A DNA stretch of 50,570 nt from contig NZ_JAGGOS010000028.1 of NCBI RefSeq assembly GCF_018614205.1, forward strand, positions 325 through 50,894, read 5' to 3'. Under the pieces are notes generated by a model. That model did not search any database. It was not told the origin of the DNA and saw nothing but the letters and a program-made list of their open reading frames with translations. This stretch comes from Streptomyces sp. ISL-36 (lineage in GTDB: Bacteria > Actinomycetota > Actinomycetes > Streptomycetales > Streptomycetaceae). Below, one piece after another: positions 31,854 through 42,546 of this stretch (positions are counted from its first letter, which is position 1; each line of letters begins with the position of its first letter). Both the position numbers and the translations under genes were made by a program.

Positions 31854-34800
31854 ATGCAGGCCCGACTTCGTACCGGACCGAGACCTCGACACCCATATGT
31901 TCCGGCGGCCGCCCTTCTCGCGGCCGCCGCTCTCATCGTGACGGCGACACCCTCCACATCCCTCGCACTTCCCTCCCGAACGGGACAGACGGACCGCGAG
32001 TTCGCCACCTCCTTCGAACCGGAAGAGACCCAGCCGACCTGGCGCAACACCGTCGAGGCCGGCGCGGACGGCGCCCTGCGGGCGTCCGGGGTCGACGGCG
32101 GCTTCGCGAGCGGGATCCCCGGCAATGTCACCGACAAGGTGGTGGGGCTGCGCGCCAGCGGCGAGCACGCGAGCGCGGGCGAGACCAAGGAGAACCTGGT
32201 CGACCTCCAGCCCGGCACCAAGTGGCTGGTGTTCGAGCCGACCGCCTGGATCGAGTTCGACCTCGACGAGCCGGTCAAGGTGGTGACGTACGCGCTGACT
32301 TCGGCGAACGACGCCGCCGAGCGCGATCCGCGCGACTGGACCCTGAAGGGCTCGGCGGACGGCAAGGAGTGGAAGGTCCTCGACAGCCGGGAGGGCCAGG
32401 GCTTCGCCAAGCGCTTCGAGACGAAGCAGTACGGCTTCGCCGGCGACACGGCGTACGCCCACTACCGGCTGGAGATCACCAAGAACGGCGGGGCGGGGCT
32501 CACCCAGCTCGCCGACGTTCAATTCTCGAACGGGGACACCTCCGCCCCCGTTCCCCCGGAGATGCGCAGCCATGTCGACCGCGGCCCGGGCGGCTCCCCC
32601 ACCGCCAAGGCCAACGCCGGTTTCACGGGCAAGCGGGCGCTGCGGTACGCCGGTACGCACAAGGCGGACGGCCGGGCGTACTCGTACAACAAGGTCTTCG
32701 ACGTGAACACGGCCGTCGTCCGGAACACCGAGCTCTCCTACCGGGTCTTCCCCTCCCTGCCGGAGACGGACCTCAACTACCCGGCCACGAACGTGTCTGT
32801 GGACCTGGCCTTCACCGACGGCACCTATCTGAGTGACCTGCGGGCCACCGACTCCCACGGCGGGCTGCTGACCCCGCAGGGCCAGGGCGCGGCCAAGCGG
32901 CTCTACGTCAACCAGTGGAACCAGGTCAGCTCCCGGATCGGGGCGGTCGCGGCCGGGAAGACCGTGGACCGGATCCTGGTGGCGTACGACTCCCCCCGGG
33001 GCCCGGCGAAGTTCCAGGGCTGGATCGACGACGTGGTCCTGCGGCCGAAGGCGCCCGAGCAGCGGCTCGACCGGCTCTCCGACTACGCCTCCACCACCCG
33101 TGGCACCAACTCCAGCGGCTCGTTCTCGCGCGGCAACACCTTCCCCGCGACCGCCGTCCCGCACGGCTTCAACTTCTGGACGCCGGTGACCAACTCCGCG
33201 TCCAGGAGTTGGCTGTACGAGTACGCCCGCGGCAACAACGCGGACAACATGCCCACCGTGCAGGCGTTCGCCGCGAGCCACGAGCCGAGCCCCTGGATGG
33301 GCGACCGGCAGACCTTCCAGGTGATGCCGTCCGCGGCGGCCGGCGCTCCGGTGACCGACCGGGTCGCGCGGGCCCTCGCCTTCCGCCACGAGAAGGAGAC
33401 GGCCAGGCCGCACTACTACGGCGTCACCTTCGAGAACGGCCTGAAGGCCGAGATGACACCGACCGACCACGCGGCGATGATGCGCTTCACCTATCCGGGC
33501 GACGACGCGAGCGTGGTCCTCGACAACGTCACCGAGGAGGGCGGGCTGACCCTCGACGCGGCGAGCGGCTCCTTCACCGGCTTCTCCGACGTCAAGAGCG
33601 GTCTGTCCACCGGCGCCACCCGGATGTTCGTGTACGGCGTGTTCGACGCGCCCGTCACCGCCTCCTCAGCGCAGGGCGTCAAGGGGCACCTCCGCTTCGA
33701 CGCGGGCGCCGACCGGGCGGTCACCGTGCGGATCGCGACCTCGCTGATCTCCGTCGACCAGGCGAAGGCGAACCTGGCGGACGAGATCCCGGAGGGCACC
33801 GGCTTCGATCAGGTGAAGGAGCGGGCGCAGGACGCCTGGGACGCGGTCCTGGGCCGGGTGGAGGTCGAGGGCGCGAGCCACGACCAGCTGGTGACGCTCT
33901 ACTCCAGCCTCTACCGGCTCTACCTCTACCCCAACTCCGGCTTCGAGAAGGTCGGCACCGAGCACCGGTACGCCAGCCCCTTCTCCCCCGCCACCGGCCC
34001 CGACACCCCCACCCGTACCGGCGCATCGATCGTCGACGGGAAGGTGTACGTCAACAACGGCTTCTGGGACACCTACCGCACGACGTGGCCCGCCTACTCC
34101 TTCCTCACCCCGAAGAAGGCGGGCGAGCTGGTCGACGGCTTCGTGCAGCAGTACAAGGACGGCGGCTGGATCTCCCGCTGGTCCTCCCCCGGCTACGCCG
34201 ACCTGATGACCGGCACCTCCTCCGACGTGGCGTTCGCCGACGCCTACGTCAAGGGCGTCGACTTCGACGCGGAGGCGGCGTACGAGGCGGCGCTGAAGAA
34301 CGCGACCGTCGTCCCGCCGAGCCGTGGCGTGGGCCGCAAGGGCATGGAGAGCTCGCCCTTCCTCGGCTACGCGTCGACCGAGACCCATGAGGGCCTGTCC
34401 TGGTCCCTGGAGGGCTACCTCAACGACTACGGCATCGCGAGGATGGCCGAGGCGCTGCACAAGAAGACCGGGAAGAAGCGGTACCAGGAGGAGGCCGCGT
34501 ACTTCCTCTCCCGCGCCCAGAAGTACGTCTCCCTCTTCGACGCGAAGGCCGGCTTCTTCCAGGGCCGCGACCTCAAGGGTGACTGGCGCGTCCCCTCGGA
34601 GCAGTACGACCCGCGGATCTGGGGGTACGACTACACCGAGACCAACGGCTGGGGATACGCCTTCACCGCCCCGCAGGACTCGCGCGGGCTCGCCAACCTC
34701 TACGGCGGGCGCCCCGATCTCGGCGAGAAGCTGGACACCTACTTCTCCACCCCGGAGACCGCGAGCCCGGAGTTCGTGGGCTCGTACGGCAGCGTCATCC

Positions 34801-35672
34801 ATGAGATGACCGAGGCCCGGGACGTCCGGATGGGCATGTACGGCCACTCCAACCAGGTCGCCCACCACGTCCCGTACATGTACAACGCGGCCGGGCAGCC
34901 CTGGAAGACGCAGGAGAAGGTGCGTGAGGTCCTCTCCCGGCTCTACACCGGCAGCGAGATCGGTCAGGGCTACCACGGCGACGAGGACAACGGCGAGCAG
35001 TCCGCCTGGTACCTCTTCTCCGCGCTCGGCTTCTACCCGCTGGTGATGGGCAGCGGGGAGTACGCGATCGGCTCGCCGCTCTTCACCAAGGCGACCGTCC
35101 GGATGGACAACGGCCGCACGCTGGTCGTCGAGGCGCCGAAGAACAGCGCGCGGAACGTCTACGTGCAGGGTGTGAAGCTGAACGGCGAGCGCTGGAACTC
35201 GACCGCGCTCCCGCACGACCTGCTCGCCAGGGGCGGCACGCTGAAGTTCGAGATGGGCCCGAGGCCTTCGGCATGGGGCACGGGCGCGAACGCGGGTCCG
35301 GTCTCGATCACCCGGGACGACAAGGCGCCCTCGCCGCGTACCGACGCGATCACCGGCACCGGACCGCTCTTCGACAACACCTCGTCGACGTCGGCCGCGT
35401 TCACCTCGGCCGAGCTGCCGGTCGGGCCGAAGACCCGGGCGGTGCAGTACACCCTGACCTCGGCGGACCGGACGAAGGCGCCGGCCGGCTGGGTGCTGCA
35501 GGGGTCGACGGACGGCACCACGTGGTCCGACGTCGACCGCCGGGCCGGCGAGCGCTTCGCGTGGGACCGGCAGACCAGGGTGTTCACCGTGGCCGCGCCC
35601 GGCGCGTACACGACCTACCGTCTGGTCCTCGGAGCGGAGGGACAGTTGGCCGAGGTGGAGCTACTCCACTGA
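31854..35672 (+). CDS. Secreted GH92 alpha-mannosidase with F5/8-type domains
   Basis: 1272 residues from ATG 31854. Signal peptide of about 39 residues. Residues about 90-205 form a discoidin/F5/8 type C-like domain (TKWLVFEPTAWIEFDLDEPV, then DWTLKGSADGKEWKVLD), and residues 1160-1272 a second one. Between them lie an all-beta region and the GH92 (alpha/alpha)6 catalytic domain with NNGFWDTYRTTWP, GHSNQVAHHVPYMYN and YHGDEDNGEQSAWYLF; the last holds the acidic residues, including the catalytic Glu of the family. GH92 enzymes are calcium-dependent exo-alpha-mannosidases that trim mannans and N-glycans. It diverges from ngcE. The ribosome site (GGGAG, 12 bases upstream) is weakly placed. Confidence 0.93.
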   Translation: MQARLRTGPRPRHPYVPAAALLAAAALIVTATPSTSLALPSRTGQTDREFATSFEPEETQPTWRNTVEAGADGALRASGVDGGFASGIPGNVTDKVVGLRASGEHASAGETKENLVDLQPGTKWLVFEPTAWIEFDLDEPVKVVTYALTSANDAAERDPRDWTLKGSADGKEWKVLDSREGQGFAKRFETKQYGFAGDTAYAHYRLEITKNGGAGLTQLADVQFSNGDTSAPVPPEMRSHVDRGPGGSPTAKANAGFTGKRALRYAGTHKADGRAYSYNKVFDVNTAVVRNTELSYRVFPSLPETDLNYPATNVSVDLAFTDGTYLSDLRATDSHGGLLTPQGQGAAKRLYVNQWNQVSSRIGAVAAGKTVDRILVAYDSPRGPAKFQGWIDDVVLRPKAPEQRLDRLSDYASTTRGTNSSGSFSRGNTFPATAVPHGFNFWTPVTNSASRSWLYEYARGNNADNMPTVQAFAASHEPSPWMGDRQTFQVMPSAAAGAPVTDRVARALAFRHEKETARPHYYGVTFENGLKAEMTPTDHAAMMRFTYPGDDASVVLDNVTEEGGLTLDAASGSFTGFSDVKSGLSTGATRMFVYGVFDAPVTASSAQGVKGHLRFDAGADRAVTVRIATSLISVDQAKANLADEIPEGTGFDQVKERAQDAWDAVLGRVEVEGASHDQLVTLYSSLYRLYLYPNSGFEKVGTEHRYASPFSPATGPDTPTRTGASIVDGKVYVNNGFWDTYRTTWPAYSFLTPKKAGELVDGFVQQYKDGGWISRWSSPGYADLMTGTSSDVAFADAYVKGVDFDAEAAYEAALKNATVVPPSRGVGRKGMESSPFLGYASTETHEGLSWSLEGYLNDYGIARMAEALHKKTGKKRYQEEAAYFLSRAQKYVSLFDAKAGFFQGRDLKGDWRVPSEQYDPRIWGYDYTETNGWGYAFTAPQDSRGLANLYGGRPDLGEKLDTYFSTPETASPEFVGSYGSVIHEMTEARDVRMGMYGHSNQVAHHVPYMYNAAGQPWKTQEKVREVLSRLYTGSEIGQGYHGDEDNGEQSAWYLFSALGFYPLVMGSGEYAIGSPLFTKATVRMDNGRTLVVEAPKNSARNVYVQGVKLNGERWNSTALPHDLLARGGTLKFEMGPRPSAWGTGANAGPVSITRDDKAPSPRTDAITGTGPLFDNTSSTSAAFTSAELPVGPKTRAVQYTLTSADRTKAPAGWVLQGSTDGTTWSDVDRRAGERFAWDRQTRVFTVAAPGAYTTYRLVLGAEGQLAEVELLH

Positions 35673-35759
35673 CATACCGGACATAAGCTCCTCATCGAAA
35701 CAGCTGTGTCACAAACCAGTTGGCACGTGAAGGTCTTGTGCAAAGATCAGTGGGTATGA

Positions 35760-35799
35760 GTGGTCCGCCGCGCCCTCGCGCGCGGCGGACCACGCTTTT
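35760..35799 (+). terminator. Terminator-like hairpin just before the FG-GAP gene
   Basis: A 14-bp perfect stem (arms 35760-35773 and 35780-35793), 6-base loop and a TTTT run at 35796-35799. It is 87 bases after the GH92 stop but only 22 bases before GTG 35822, leaving no room for a promoter after it. Confidence 0.8.
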
Positions 35800-35821
35800 C
35801 AACCCACAGATGGAGATCTAC

Positions 35822-36730
35822 GTGGCCAAGACTTCTGGCCTGAACACCGCGGGAATCCTGTCCCGTGTCACCGTCGCGGCGATAACCGCGGCGCTGGTGT
35901 CCACCACCACGGCCGCGGTGGCGGCCGAGCAGCCGCGTTCGGCCGACGCCACCCAGCAGTCGGCCCCCGCCGCGAGCACCTTCGCCACGCAGGGCGCGAG
36001 CGCCGTCGCCGACGGCGAGCTGCGCGGTGTGGACAAGTCCGGCTTCATGTACGCCTACCTGCCGAACGGCACCGGCGGCTTCGGCCCGCGCCAGTACGTG
36101 GGCAGCGGCTGGGAGTACACGGCCCACCTCACCATGGCCGACATGAACGCAGACGGCGAGACCGACGGCGCCTGGGACGTCACGGGCGGCCGGCTGTCCT
36201 ACACCGCCTGGGGCCAGGACAGCATCGACCTCGGCGGCGGCTGGGGCGTGTTCACCAAGGTCGTCTCCGCGGGCAACCTCGGTGGCGCGGCTCCCTCGGA
36301 CCTGCTCGCGCTGGACGGCGCCGGCAACCTGTACCTGTACACGGCGTACAGCGACGGCAGGCTGGCCCCGCGTTACAAGGTCGGCACCGGCTGGCAGGTC
36401 TTCAACCAGATCACCGGCAAGGGCGACCTGAACAACGACGGCAAGAACGACGTGATCGCCCGCGACAAGTCGGGCTACCTCTGGGTGTACCCGGGCACGG
36501 GCAACTACCAGAAGCCGTTCGGCCCCCGCATCAAGGCGGGCACGGGCTGGAACAGCCTCCCGACCTTCGTCTCCAGCGGCGACGTGGACTACGACGGCGT
36601 CACCGACGTGGTCGCGCGCGACACCACGGGCAACCTGTACCTGTACCCGGGCTCGGGCACCGCGGCCGCGCCGTTCAAGGCGCGGACGAAGATCGGCACC
36701 GGCTGGAACACCTACCGTCTGATCTTCTGA
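35822..36730 (+). CDS. Secreted FG-GAP/VCBS repeat protein
   Basis: 302 residues from GTG 35822, with GGAG 7-10 bases upstream; an in-frame ATG at 35720 would translate through the hairpin and is unlikely. Signal peptide of about 34 residues ending AVAA. The mature protein has four to five repeats of about 48 residues such as GDLNNDGKNDVIARDKSGYL and DVDYDGVTDVVARDTTGNLY, each with a calcium-binding Asp cluster DxNxDG and a YLYPGSG-like strand. They form part of a beta-propeller. Streptomyces secrete many of these; ligand and role are unknown, but the place next to GH92 suggests carbohydrate or cell-surface binding. No catalytic domain. Confidence 0.87.
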   Translation: MAKTSGLNTAGILSRVTVAAITAALVSTTTAAVAAEQPRSADATQQSAPAASTFATQGASAVADGELRGVDKSGFMYAYLPNGTGGFGPRQYVGSGWEYTAHLTMADMNADGETDGAWDVTGGRLSYTAWGQDSIDLGGGWGVFTKVVSAGNLGGAAPSDLLALDGAGNLYLYTAYSDGRLAPRYKVGTGWQVFNQITGKGDLNNDGKNDVIARDKSGYLWVYPGTGNYQKPFGPRIKAGTGWNSLPTFVSSGDVDYDGVTDVVARDTTGNLYLYPGSGTAAAPFKARTKIGTGWNTYRLIF

Positions 36731-36788
36731 CGGCTCCGGCGTCCCTGACGCCTCGCGCCCTGGTGGCGTGGCCGTGAGAACAGACGAA

Positions 36789-36822
36789 CGGGCCCCGCTC
36801 CTCTTCCGAGGAGCGGGGCCCG
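36789..36822. terminator. Bidirectional terminator, FG-GAP gene and acnA
   Basis: A perfect 15-bp stem (arms 36789-36803 and 36808-36822) with loop TTCC. A short TTTT follows 7 bases further on the plus side. Confidence 0.88.
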
Positions 36823-36852
36823 CTTCATGTTTTACCGGGTGTCCGCCGGACG

Positions 36853-39597
<2,745 letters not shown>

Positions 39598-39676
39598 TTA
39601 CCGCGCAGCGACAATATGCGGCTGCCGCCGCGCGGTGCCGCCCGACTCCCCGCCGATCCGCTAAGGTACGACTAAG

Positions 39677-39695
39677 TTAGGTAAGCCTTACCGGG
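39677..39695 (-). promoter_or_regulatory. Iron-box-like palindrome upstream of acnA
   Basis: TTAGGTAAGCCTTACCGGG matches the DtxR/IdeR/DmdR1 consensus TTAGGTTAGGCTAACCTAA at 13 of 19 positions; its core GGTAAGCCTTACC is a perfect palindrome. It is 107-125 bases before the acnA start. DmdR1 is the iron regulator of Streptomyces; binding here is inference. Confidence 0.55.
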
Positions 39696-39720
39696 TGGGC
39701 GGCTGCGGTGCGCCGTAAGC

Positions 39721-39744
39721 AGTTATCTCGATGTCGAGATAACT
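39721..39744. promoter_or_regulatory. Palindrome, site 1 of the GTYATCTC-N6-GAGATAAC pair
   Basis: AGTTATCTCGA and TCGAGATAACT form an 11-bp perfect inverted repeat with a 2-base centre. It lies between the divergent acnA and VOC genes (151 bp and 166 bp from their starts). The same half-sites with the same spacing recur at 40288-40309. Confidence 0.6.
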
Positions 39745-39909
39745 CTAGTGCATGCCCGCCTCCCGGTCATGCTCGGCATGCCCTGAATCACGACCGCGGG
39801 GCCGGCCCCGCGACGGCGGGCGCCGCACGGCGCAGGGACCGGACGACATACGGACCCGTACGGCCGCGTAGCGATTGCCGCCGCCGCGGGGCGGGTCGAG
39901 GATCGGATC

Positions 39910-40266
39910 ATGTTCAGCGGCGCGCATGTGATCCTCTACACCCCCGACGCGGACGCCGACCGTGCGTTCCTCAAGGACGTGCTCGGCTTCGGTCACGTCG
40001 ACGCGGGTCGTGGCTGGCTCATCTTCACGCTGCCGCCGGCCGAGGTCGCCGTGCATCCGACCGCGGGTGAGCCGAAGCACGAGCTGTATCTGATGTGCGA
40101 CGACATCACCCGCACGCTGACCACCCTGGAGGACCGGGGGGCCGAGATCTCACGGCCCATCACCGACCAGGGGTGGGGCCTGCTCGCGGCGTTCCGGCTG
40201 CCGAGCGGGGCCGAACTGCCGCTCTATGAACCGCGTCACCCCACTGCGCACACTCCGTCACCCTGA
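39910..40266 (+). CDS. VOC (glyoxalase/bleomycin-resistance-like) protein
   Basis: 118 residues from ATG 39910, with GAGGATCGG upstream. A single vicinal-oxygen-chelate unit: AHVILYTPDADADRAFLKDVLGF, GWLIFTLPPAEVAVHP, HELYLMCDDITRTLTTLEDRGAE, GWGLLAAFRLPSGAELPLYEPRHP. Potential metal ligands are His7, a His near 49-58 and the Glu of LYEP. Such small proteins act as dimers, either as isomerases, dioxygenases or drug binders; the substrate cannot be told. It ends 51 bp before the HTH-MurA gene and lies between the two similar palindromes, so all three may be regulated together. Confidence 0.85.
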   Translation: MFSGAHVILYTPDADADRAFLKDVLGFGHVDAGRGWLIFTLPPAEVAVHPTAGEPKHELYLMCDDITRTLTTLEDRGAEISRPITDQGWGLLAAFRLPSGAELPLYEPRHPTAHTPSP

Positions 40267-40287
40267 CAGCCCACCCCAATCGCGAGT

Positions 40288-40311
40288 GTCATCTCATATC
40301 TGAGATAACGT
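40288..40311 (+). promoter_or_regulatory. Palindrome, site 2, over the leaderless murA-like promoter
   Basis: GTCATCTC, 6 bases, GAGATAAC: half-sites and spacing equal to site 1 with one base changed. TAACGT (40306-40311) is a TANNNT -10 ending 6 bases before ATG 40318, with no ribosome site, so the transcript is probably leaderless and the palindrome covers its promoter. Confidence 0.65.
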
Positions 40312-40317
40312 GACGCC

Positions 40318-41847
40318 ATGGCAGACGACTACCTCGTACGCATCGGCAAGCTCATCCGTGACGCCCGCCAGCACCGCGGCTGGACCCAGACGCAGCTTGC
40401 CGAGGCCCTGGCCACCAGCCAGAGCGCCGTCAACAGGATCGAACGTGGCAACCAGAACATCAGCCTTGAGATGATCGCGCGCATCGGCGAAGCACTCGAC
40501 AGCGAGATCGTGTCCCTGGGTTACGCCGGCCCCATGCATCTGCGTGTCGTCGGCCGCCGTCGGCTCTCCGGAGCCATCGACGTCAAGACGAGCAAGAACG
40601 CCTGTGTCGCGCTGCTCTGCGCCTCCCTCCTCAACAAGGGCCGCACCGTGCTGCGCCGGGTCGCCCGGATCGAGGAGGTCTTCCGGCTCCTGGAGGTCCT
40701 CAACTCCATCGGGGTCCGCACCCGGTGGGTCAACGACGGCGTCGACCTGGAGATCGTGCCGCCGGCCGAGCTGGACATGGACTCGATCGACGCCGAGGCG
40801 GCGATCCGCACCCGCTCGATCATCATGTTCCTCGGCCCGCTGCTGCACCGGCTCGACCACTTCAATCTGCCGTACGCGGGCGGCTGCGACCTCGGCACCC
40901 GCACGATCGAGCCGCACATGATCGCGCTGCGCCGCTTCGGCCTCGACATCACCGCCACGGAGGGCCTCTACCACGCGGTGGTCGAGCCGTCGGTGGCTCC
41001 CGACCGCCCGATCGTGCTGACCGAGCGCGGTGACACCGTGACCGAGAACGCGCTGCTCGCCGCGGCCCGCCACGACGGCGTCACGATCATCCGCAACGCC
41101 TCCTCCAACTACATGGTCCAGGACCTGTGCTTCTTCCTGGAGGCGCTGGGCGTACGGGTCGAGGGCATCGGCACCACCACGCTGACCGTCCACGGCGTGC
41201 CGCAGATCGACGTGGACGTGGACTACTCCCCCTCGGAGGACCCGGTCGAGGCGATGAGCCTGCTGGCCGCGGCCGTCGTCACCGAGTCCGAGCTGACCAT
41301 CCGCCGCGTCCCGATCGAGTTCATGGAGATCGAGCTGGCGGTCCTGGAGGAGATGGGCCTCGACCACGACCGCTCCCCCGAGTACGCCGCCGACAACGGC
41401 CGCACCCGCCTGGTCGATCTGACGGTCCGCCCCTCCAAGCTGGAGGCGCCGATCGACAAGATCCACCCGATGCCGTTCCCCGGCCTCAACATCGACAACG
41501 TCCCGTTCTTCGCGGCGATCGCGGCGACCGCGCAGGGCAAGACCCTGATCCACGACTGGGTCTACGACAACCGCGCGATCTACCTCACCGACCTCAACCG
41601 CCTCGGCGGCCGCCTCCAGCTCCTCGACCCCCACCGCGTCCTCGTCGAGGGCCCGACCCGCTGGCGCGCCGCCGAGATGATGTGCCCCCCGGCGCTGCGC
41701 CCGGCGGTCGTCGTCCTCCTGGCGATGATGGCGGCCGAGGGCACGTCGGTCCTGCGGAACGTGTACGTCATCAACCGGGGCTACGAGGAGCTCGCGGAGC
41801 GCCTGAACTCGGTCGGCGCGCAGATCGAGATCTTCCGTGACATCTAG
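40318..41847 (+). CDS. MurA-like enolpyruvyl transferase fused to an XRE helix-turn-helix
   Basis: 509 residues from ATG 40318. Residues about 5-65 form an XRE-type helix-turn-helix (RDARQHRGWTQTQLAEALAT, SQSAVNRIERGNQNISLEMI). Residues about 75-505 are a complete EPT/MurA-type domain, which in peptidoglycan synthesis moves enolpyruvate from PEP to UDP-GlcNAc. The Lys-Asn pair (Lys93-Asn94, in KTSKNACVALL) and the PEP-binding Cys190 (PYAGGCDLGTRTIEPH) are kept. The E. coli motif FPTDMQAQ with the general base Asp305 is here FPGLNIDNVP, so activity or specificity may differ. Standard MurA is about 420 residues without the extra domain. Possibilities: a sensor of UDP-sugars that binds DNA, or a bifunctional enzyme and autoregulator. 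It is recognised as a MurA paralogue in streptomycetes. Confidence 0.88.
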   Translation: MADDYLVRIGKLIRDARQHRGWTQTQLAEALATSQSAVNRIERGNQNISLEMIARIGEALDSEIVSLGYAGPMHLRVVGRRRLSGAIDVKTSKNACVALLCASLLNKGRTVLRRVARIEEVFRLLEVLNSIGVRTRWVNDGVDLEIVPPAELDMDSIDAEAAIRTRSIIMFLGPLLHRLDHFNLPYAGGCDLGTRTIEPHMIALRRFGLDITATEGLYHAVVEPSVAPDRPIVLTERGDTVTENALLAAARHDGVTIIRNASSNYMVQDLCFFLEALGVRVEGIGTTTLTVHGVPQIDVDVDYSPSEDPVEAMSLLAAAVVTESELTIRRVPIEFMEIELAVLEEMGLDHDRSPEYAADNGRTRLVDLTVRPSKLEAPIDKIHPMPFPGLNIDNVPFFAAIAATAQGKTLIHDWVYDNRAIYLTDLNRLGGRLQLLDPHRVLVEGPTRWRAAEMMCPPALRPAVVVLLAMMAAEGTSVLRNVYVINRGYEELAERLNSVGAQIEIFRDI

Positions 41848-41999
41848 GGCGGCGACAACCATGTGATCCGGTCGCCGTACTCCCCCGCGAGGGCGCGGTG
41901 TGCCAGTGCTGTCGTCTCTGACCGAAAAAGGAACCGGACGCGGTCGTCTGTCGGAGACTGGCAGGACGGTGATCCCCAGGGGGAGCGGGAAGGGCGTCG

Positions 42000-42533
42000 A
42001 TGGATCCGTTCGTGTACGTGCCTGCCGACGATCCGCTCTTCGGTGCGGTCGACTGCGCACTCGACCACGACGCCGGGACACTGGTCGTGAGCGGCGGTGG
42101 TCTTCCACGGGCCGAGGTTCGGCGGGCCGCCGGTACGACGCCGGAGAGTCATGTGCCGATCGGGACACGCGACCCGGGAAGTCTCACCCTGAGGATCGAC
42201 GGCATCGACGAAACCCTGCGCCCCTCCAAGGGGTTCCTGACCCGGCGGTCGTACCGGGTGGAGGTCGTCTCCGGGGCGCAGGGGTGCCGGTATCTGCTCG
42301 TGCCCGATTCCCTCGGCACCAGCCGTCTGTCGCGGGACGGTGGACTCCTCGGCGTCTTCACGTCGACCGGGGACGGGAGCGTGACGGCCGAGTGGCAGGC
42401 GGAGGGCGGCTCCGGGCGCGGCGTGGGGCCCTACGACGCGTCCGTCGGGTACGCCCTCGCCGCCGCGTTCGGCACGGGGGCCGAGCCGATGTGGAAGCTG
42501 ACTCTGAACGCCGTGCTCGACCTGTGGCCGTGA
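42000..42533 (+). CDS. Unknown cytoplasmic protein
   Basis: 177 residues from ATG 42000, preceded by GGGAAGGG. I do not recognise a family. No signal peptide or membrane segment. The N-terminus (MDPFVYVPADDPLFGAVDCALDHD) and a repeated beta-strand pattern (GTLVVSGGG, SLTLRIDG, SYRVEVVSG, RYLLVPDS, LLGVFTSTGDGSVTAEWQ) suggest a small beta-rich fold, ending in an amphipathic helix region (GPYDASVGYALAAAFG). Codon use matches the neighbours. The 152 bp upstream contain a 7-bp inverted repeat (41850-41877) near the murA-like stop and a second (TGCCAGT at 41901 with ACTGGCA at 41957). Confidence 0.7.
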   Translation: MDPFVYVPADDPLFGAVDCALDHDAGTLVVSGGGLPRAEVRRAAGTTPESHVPIGTRDPGSLTLRIDGIDETLRPSKGFLTRRSYRVEVVSGAQGCRYLLVPDSLGTSRLSRDGGLLGVFTSTGDGSVTAEWQAEGGSGRGVGPYDASVGYALAAAFGTGAEPMWKLTLNAVLDLWP

Positions 42534-42546
42534 GGCCGGACGTTCC

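Noticed and set aside
31841..32836. Alternative GTG-started frame at the GH92 start
   Set aside because: Shifted frame without a domain; the GH92 frame carries a signal peptide and all family motifs.
35720..35821. Upstream ATG for the FG-GAP protein
   Set aside because: It would translate through a terminator hairpin and put a basic stretch before the signal peptide; GTG 35822 gives a normal signal.
39752..39871. Possible 39-codon ORF starting just after palindrome site 1
   Set aside because: Basic low-complexity product, no ribosome site and no proper -10; no support.
41931..41956. GGAAC-type sigma-E promoter before the unknown gene at 42000
   Set aside because: Spacing to the nearest GTC element is only about 11 bases, too short.
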